Source of the DNA: Acidovorax sp. NCPPB 4044 | Lineage (GTDB): Bacteria; Pseudomonadota; Gammaproteobacteria; Burkholderiales; Burkholderiaceae_C | Assembly (NCBI RefSeq): GCF_028069655.1 | Contig: NZ_JAMCOS010000001.1 | Location: 2,138,001-2,202,000 of the forward strand | Reading direction: 5' to 3' | Length of the DNA: 64,000 nt | Part shown: one piece after another, positions 36,601-42,600 of the stretch | How the letters are laid out: each line of letters begins with the position of its first letter | Position numbering within the stretch: the first letter of the stretch is position 1 | Made by a program: the position numbers and the translations under genes | The notes under the pieces: generated by a model | Told to the model about the DNA's origin: nothing | Seen by the model: the letters and a program-made list of their open reading frames with translations, nothing else | The model's database searches: none

Positions 36601-39600
36601 CCACATTGGCCACCAGCACACCGTCGCGGTACAGCTCCACCGTGCTGCCCGAGACGTGGATCGCCCAGTCCAGCGATGCCACGCCGTTGTCCGATGCCGG
36701 GTCGGTGTTGAGCCCGATCACGTAGTTCTGGTCCGACTGCGCGCCCACCGTGAAGCGCACGCTCGCGCCACCCGCATAGCCCACCACGCTGCGCACCGAC
36801 GCATCCCACTGGCTGGCCGTGCCGGTCTTCCTGACCGCACCGCCGTCGAACGACACGCCCGTGGCCACCACGCTGGGCTGGGCGTTCATGCGTGCCGTGA
36901 GGGTCACCGCATCGCCCGCGGCCACGCTCGTGGCGGACGCGCCCAGGCCGATCGCATCGTTGACCGCCACGGTCCTGGCGGCCGAGGTCGCCGCTGCATT
37001 GTTCGCATCGCCGCCATAGACCGCCGTGATCTGCGCCGTGCCCTGGGCCGCCAGCGCGCTGGTCGTGAGCCGTGCCACCCCGTTGACCACGTTGGCCGTG
37101 CCCAGCACCTCCCGGCCGTTGAAGAAGGTCACCGTGCCCGTGGGCGCGGCGGCCGCACTCAAAGGCACTTCCTGGCCGGATGCGTTGCGGAACTTCAGCC
37201 CGGTAATGGCACCCCCGGTGCCGTAGAACGAGGTGTCCAGGTACAGCGGCTGCGTGATGTTGGCCGACTCCTGGCGCAGCACCGTGCCGTTCTTGCGGTA
37301 GCTCACCACCCCGTTCAGGTACTCCACGCTCAGCACGTCGCCCGTGGTGTACGTGCCCAGCGAGGCGACGCTCGCGCCGTTCTGGTAGGCGTACATCGCG
37401 CCGTCGTAGGTGATGTAGATCGCCCAGTCGATGGTCAGGTAGTTGTCGTTGGTGCCGGGGTCCGTGTTCAGGCCCACCATGATGGCCTTGTTGGTCTGCC
37501 CCGCCTTGAAGCTCACGCTGGCCCCGCCGCTCACGCCCACCGTGCTGCGGATGGAGGACTCCCAGTCGCTCGCGCCGCTGGTCTTGGTGACCGTGCCGTC
37601 GATGAGCGTCACGCCGTTGGCGATCGCCCCGGCTGGCACCGCCACGCCGTTGACGATGGCGCTGGTGGCACTGTTGACGCTGGCCGTGAGCACCAGGGGT
37701 GCACCCGCAATCACCGTGCTGCCCGAGGCCGCCAGCTCCACCGCGTCGGCCACCTGGAGGGTGGTGGCTGCCGAGGCAGCGCCCGCGCGGTTCGCATCGC
37801 CGGCGTAGACGGCCGTGATGGCGTGGCTGCCGGCCTGCGTCAACGCCTTGGTGGTGAGGCTCGCCATACCGTTGGAGGCACTGGCGCTGCCCAGGTACAC
37901 CGAGCCATCGAAGAAGCTCACCGTGCCCGTGCCGCTGCCCACGTTCGCCGACAGCACCACCGGGTTGCCTGAGACGATGCGCGTCGAGGACACCGAAAGC
38001 ACCGGCGCATTGGAGGCAGCGGCGGTTTGCGAGCCCGTCCCCGTCACACCGACGATCAGGGGTTGCGATTGCACCTTGGTGCCGTCGCTGTCGCTTTCGA
38101 ACAAGGCCGTGATGCTGGCCATGCCAGCGGCAGTGAGCCCGCGCGTCGTCAGGCTGGCCACTCCGTCCACCAGCGTGGCCGTGCCCAGTACCGCGCCACC
38201 GCTGTGGAACGTCACCCGGCCCGTGGCCGCCGGCTTCGCGCTCAGCGCCACCAGCGTGCCCGCGCCGTCGCGGAACTCCAGCCCCGACACCGCCGAGCCC
38301 GGCGTGTAGAACGAGGAGTCCAGGTACAGCGGCTGGCTGATCTGTACCGTCTCGCGCCGCAGCACCACCCCGTTCTTCGCGTACGACACCGCCCCCGCGT
38401 CGTAGCCCAGCGCCAGCACGTCGCCCGCCACGATGGTGCCCACATTGGCCACCAGCACACCGTCGCGGTACAGCTCCACCGTGCTGCCCGAGACGTGGAT
38501 CGCCCAGTCCAGCGATGCCACGCCGTTGTCCGATGCCGGGTCGGTGTTGAGCCCGATCACGTAGTTCTGGTCCGACTGCGCGCCCACCGTGAAGCGCACG
38601 CTCGCGCCACCCGCATAGCCCACCACGCTGCGCACCGACGCATCCCACTGGCTGGCCGTGCCGGTCTTCCTGACCGCACCGCCGTCGAACGACACGCCCG
38701 TGGCCACCACGCTGGGCTGGGCGTTCATGCGTGCCGTGAGGGTCACCGCATCGCCCGCGGCCACGCTCGTGGCGGACGCGCCCAGGCCGATCGCATCGTT
38801 GACCGCCACGGTCCTGGCGGCCGAGGTCGCCGCTGCATTGTTCGCATCGCCGCCATAGACCGCCGTGATCTGCGCCGTGCCCTGGGCCGCCAGCGCGCTG
38901 GTCGTGAGCCGTGCCACCCCGTTGACCACGTTGGCCGTGCCCAGCACCTCCCGGCCGTTGAAGAAGGTCACCGTGCCCGTGGGCGCGGCGGCCGCACTCA
39001 AAGGCACTTCCTGGCCGGATGCGTTGCGGAACTTCAGCCCGGTAATGGCACCCCCGGTGCCGTAGAACGAGGTGTCCAGGTACAGCGGCTGCGTGATGTT
39101 GGCCGACTCCTGGCGCAGCACCGTGCCGTTCTTGCGGTAGCTCACCACCCCGTTCAGGTACTCCACGCTCAGCACGTCGCCCGTGGTGTACGTGCCCAGC
39201 GAGGCGACGCTCGCGCCGTTCTGGTAGGCGTACATCGCGCCGTCGTAGGTGATGTAGATCGCCCAGTCGATGGTCAGGTAGTTGTCGTTGGTGCCGGGGT
39301 CCGTGTTCAGGCCCACCATGATGGCCTTGTTGGTCTGCCCCGCCTTGAAGCTCACGCTGGCCCCGCCGCTCACGCCCACCGTGCTGCGGATGGAGGACTC
39401 CCAGTCGCTCGCGCCGCTGGTCTTGGTGACCGTGCCGTCGATGAGCGTCACGCCGTTGGCGATCGCCCCGGCTGGCACCGCCACGCCGTTGACGATGGCG
39501 CTGGTGGCACTGTTGACGCTGGCCGTGAGCACCAGGGGTGCACCCGCAATCACCGTGCTGCCCGAGGCCGCCAGCTCCACCGCGTCGGCCACCTGGAGGG

Positions 39601-42600
39601 TGGTGGCTGCCGAGGCAGCGCCCGCGCGGTTCGCATCGCCGGCGTAGACGGCCGTGATGGCGTGGCTGCCGGCCTGCGTCAACGCCTTGGTGGTGAGGCT
39701 CGCCATACCGTTGGAGGCACTGGCGCTGCCCAGGTACACCGAGCCATCGAAGAAGCTCACCGTGCCCGTGCCGCTGCCCACGTTCGCCGACAGCACCACC
39801 GGGTTGCCCGAGACAATGCGCGTCGAGGACACCGACAATTCAACGCCGGAGGAAATGGAAACGGAGAACGGCTTGGAAACCGCACCGCTGGCCTCTCCCG
39901 TGTAGACCGCCGTGACGTTCGCCACCCCGACATTGCGCAGCCCGTTCGTGGTCAGAGTCGCTGTGCCGTTGGCAAGACTCGCCGAACCGAGAAACGAGGT
40001 TCCGTTGAAGAAGTCCACGCGCCCGGTGGGAGACGTTCCCGATGTTGCGGGAACGACGGTCGCGGTGAACGTCACGGCCGCCCCGGCAGCGGCCTGCTGC
40101 GACGAGGCGCCGAGCGCCACGGAGGCGGGGGCGGAAATGATCCGCAGATCCTGCGCGGCGGAGGACACCGCAGCATTGCGGGCATCGCCTGCGTACTGCA
40201 CGGTGATGGCATTCGAGCCGATGTCCAGCGTTGCGATCGCCAGTGACGCCAGTCCCTGCGAAAGCACGGCCGTGCCGATCGCAGCGCCGTTCGCGTAGAA
40301 AGTCACGCTGCCCGTGGGGGCGGCGGCGGTATCGCTGCCGGAGAGCGTGGCCGTCAGTACCACGCCGGTGCCGCGCACGGCCTGGGTGGAAGAGACGGAA
40401 AGCACCATGCGTGCAGGGGACGGCGCCACCACGATGCGCGCAGGCTCTCCGCTGGCGGTGGCGGGGTTGCCCGCATCTCCCGCGTACAGCGCCTGGACGC
40501 TGAGCTCGCCGGCTTCGGATGGAGTGAAGGACAGCACCGCCTGGCCGTCGACCAGAACCGCAGAGCCCAGTATCCGGCCTCCGCTCACGAAGGTGACGGA
40601 TCCCGTGGGATGGTTGCCCGTGACGGTGGCCGTGACAGCCACGGCGTTGCCCTTGGCGATCGCGGTGCTGGAGACGGCCAGCACCAGCCCCGTGGATCTG
40701 GCCACAGGCGTGGCGATGCTGGGTCCATTGGCGACCGAGATTACGGTCGCGGTGGCGGACGTGCTTGCTGCATCGGCGGCATCGCCGCCGTAGACCGCAC
40801 GGTAGCCATGGCTGCCCGCCGTGACGCCCGCCGCGTTGAAACTGGCTTGGCCATTGACGAGCGCAGCACTGCCCAGGCGGGTGTCTCCGTCGTAGAAGGT
40901 GACCGTGCCGCCGAGCGCGGTGGCGGGGTCCGCCACCGCTGCGACGCGTACCGTCAATGCCAGCGATGCGCCAGCGGCGATCTGGACGTGCGAAGTCGCC
41001 AGCACGGCGGTCGTGGAGGCCGCGGGCAAAACGGTTTGTGTGAAGCTCGCGGAGCGGCTCCCTGCTACAGCGTCGTCGCCGAGGTATACGGCCGTGAGCG
41101 AATGCAGGCCGGCCGCCAGGGCGGAGGTGCTGACAACGGCCACGCCCTGGGCATCCAGCGCTGCCGTCGCAAGCAGCTCGGTGCCGCGATAGAACGCGAT
41201 CGAGCCCGTCGGCTGCGTCTGGCTGCCAGGCACGCTGACGCGGGCCCGCAGCGTGAGGGCCATGTTCACGGTCGACGGAGTGGCACCGCTCTCGAGCGCG
41301 ATTTCGCTGGCGAGGCCAGCGCGCACGGTCACTGCGGAAGACGTAGCGGCGCTGGCGGTTGCCGCATCGCCCGAGTAGACGGCGGCAATCGCGTGGTTTC
41401 CTGGCGTCTGCACATTCCACACCACCGTGGCGGTGGGGACTCCAGCGACGTTCTGCAGGACGCCGCTGCCGATCACGGCCGATCCGTCGAAGAAGGTCAC
41501 CGTGCCACCAGGCGCACCGCCGGCAACGGTGGCCCGCAGCACCTGCGAGCGCCCAAGAGCCACGGTGCCGGGCAGCGCATCCAGGCTGACAGCAGTGGCT
41601 TGCAGCACCGTGGCGGCAACCGCCGTCGACGTGGCGGCGGCATGGGTGGCATCACCTTCGTACCGTGCATTGATCGCGTAGGTCCCGACTGCGAGTGTGT
41701 TCAACGCCAACCGGGCTACCCCGTCGACGATCTGGGCCGAACCGATGGCAGTGCTACCGCTGTAGAAAGTGACCCTGCCCGCAGGCTGACTCCCTGCAAC
41801 CGAGGCTTCCAGTGTCAGCGTGGCCCCGGAAGCCACGGCCGCAGCGGACACACGGACGGCAATACCGGTGGCGGCTTTTTGGCCGTTGGCAACGCTCGTC
41901 AGCCCCGCAGGCCCCACGGTGAGCGCACTGCCATCGCCCAGCAATTGCGTGTCGATGGGCGTGGCAAGCCGGGTCACCGCCACCACGCGCGACGCCGCGT
42001 CGTATTCCGTCTGCGTCACCGCTCCGGCCGAGTCCACCTGCCATGCCAGCCGCTGCGCACTGTCGTACAGCCGCCAGCTTTTGCGGTCGTCCGCTGTCGC
42101 CAACGCGCGGACGGCCTCCAGCGTGGGCGCTGCGTTCAGGTCCGGACCCAGTGTGCGCGCATAGGCGATCGTCTGGGCCAACTGGCCGTTGACGTTGTAG
42201 CGGTATTCCGTCGCCGCGCCCGTTCCGTCCACGTCGGCCACTTTGCGGCCGGCATCGTCGTACAACAGCCACTGGCGCACGCCGGTAGGATCCTGAGTCA
42301 TCACCAGCCGACCGGCCGCGTCGTAGGCGTAGCGCGTGATGCCCAGCGTCGTGCCCGCGCTGCTCTGCAGCACGCTCGTGAGCCGACCGGCGGCGTCATA
42401 GTTCGAGACGGTGCTCAGTCCGTTGACCAGCGTCACCGTGGTGGAGGCGGCGCCGTATTCGGTGACGGTGGTATTGGCGGTGGTGCCGTCCGAGGAAGGT
42501 GCCGATGCCACGATCACCCGGCCCAGGCCGTCGTAGACATACTCCGTGATGCTGTCCGTGCGCGGCTGCACGGTCTTGAGCAGCTCGCCCGCCTGGCTGT

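Larger units (their letters stand above)
34270..41940 (-). repeat. Block of about 20 Ig-like (Big_3-type) repeats inside the RHS protein
   Basis: About 2,550 residues made of units of roughly 90-100 residues with the recurring strand pair GxVTFYxGxxxLGxAxLVxGxA and AxYxGDAxxAxSxS. I count about 20 of the first motif. Such domains usually act as stalks or adhesion rods. They split the YD region in two; the second YD section resumes at LAQIHSQDGLLLGTVDGEG. On the DNA level the units are related but mostly diverged, except for the tandem pair at 36266-39809. Confidence 0.85.

Noticed and set aside
36365..40246. Plus-strand frames of 535 and 739 codons opposite the Ig block
   Set aside because: Same reason: antisense shadows of repeated Ig codons; the two share identical parts only because of the tandem duplication beneath them.
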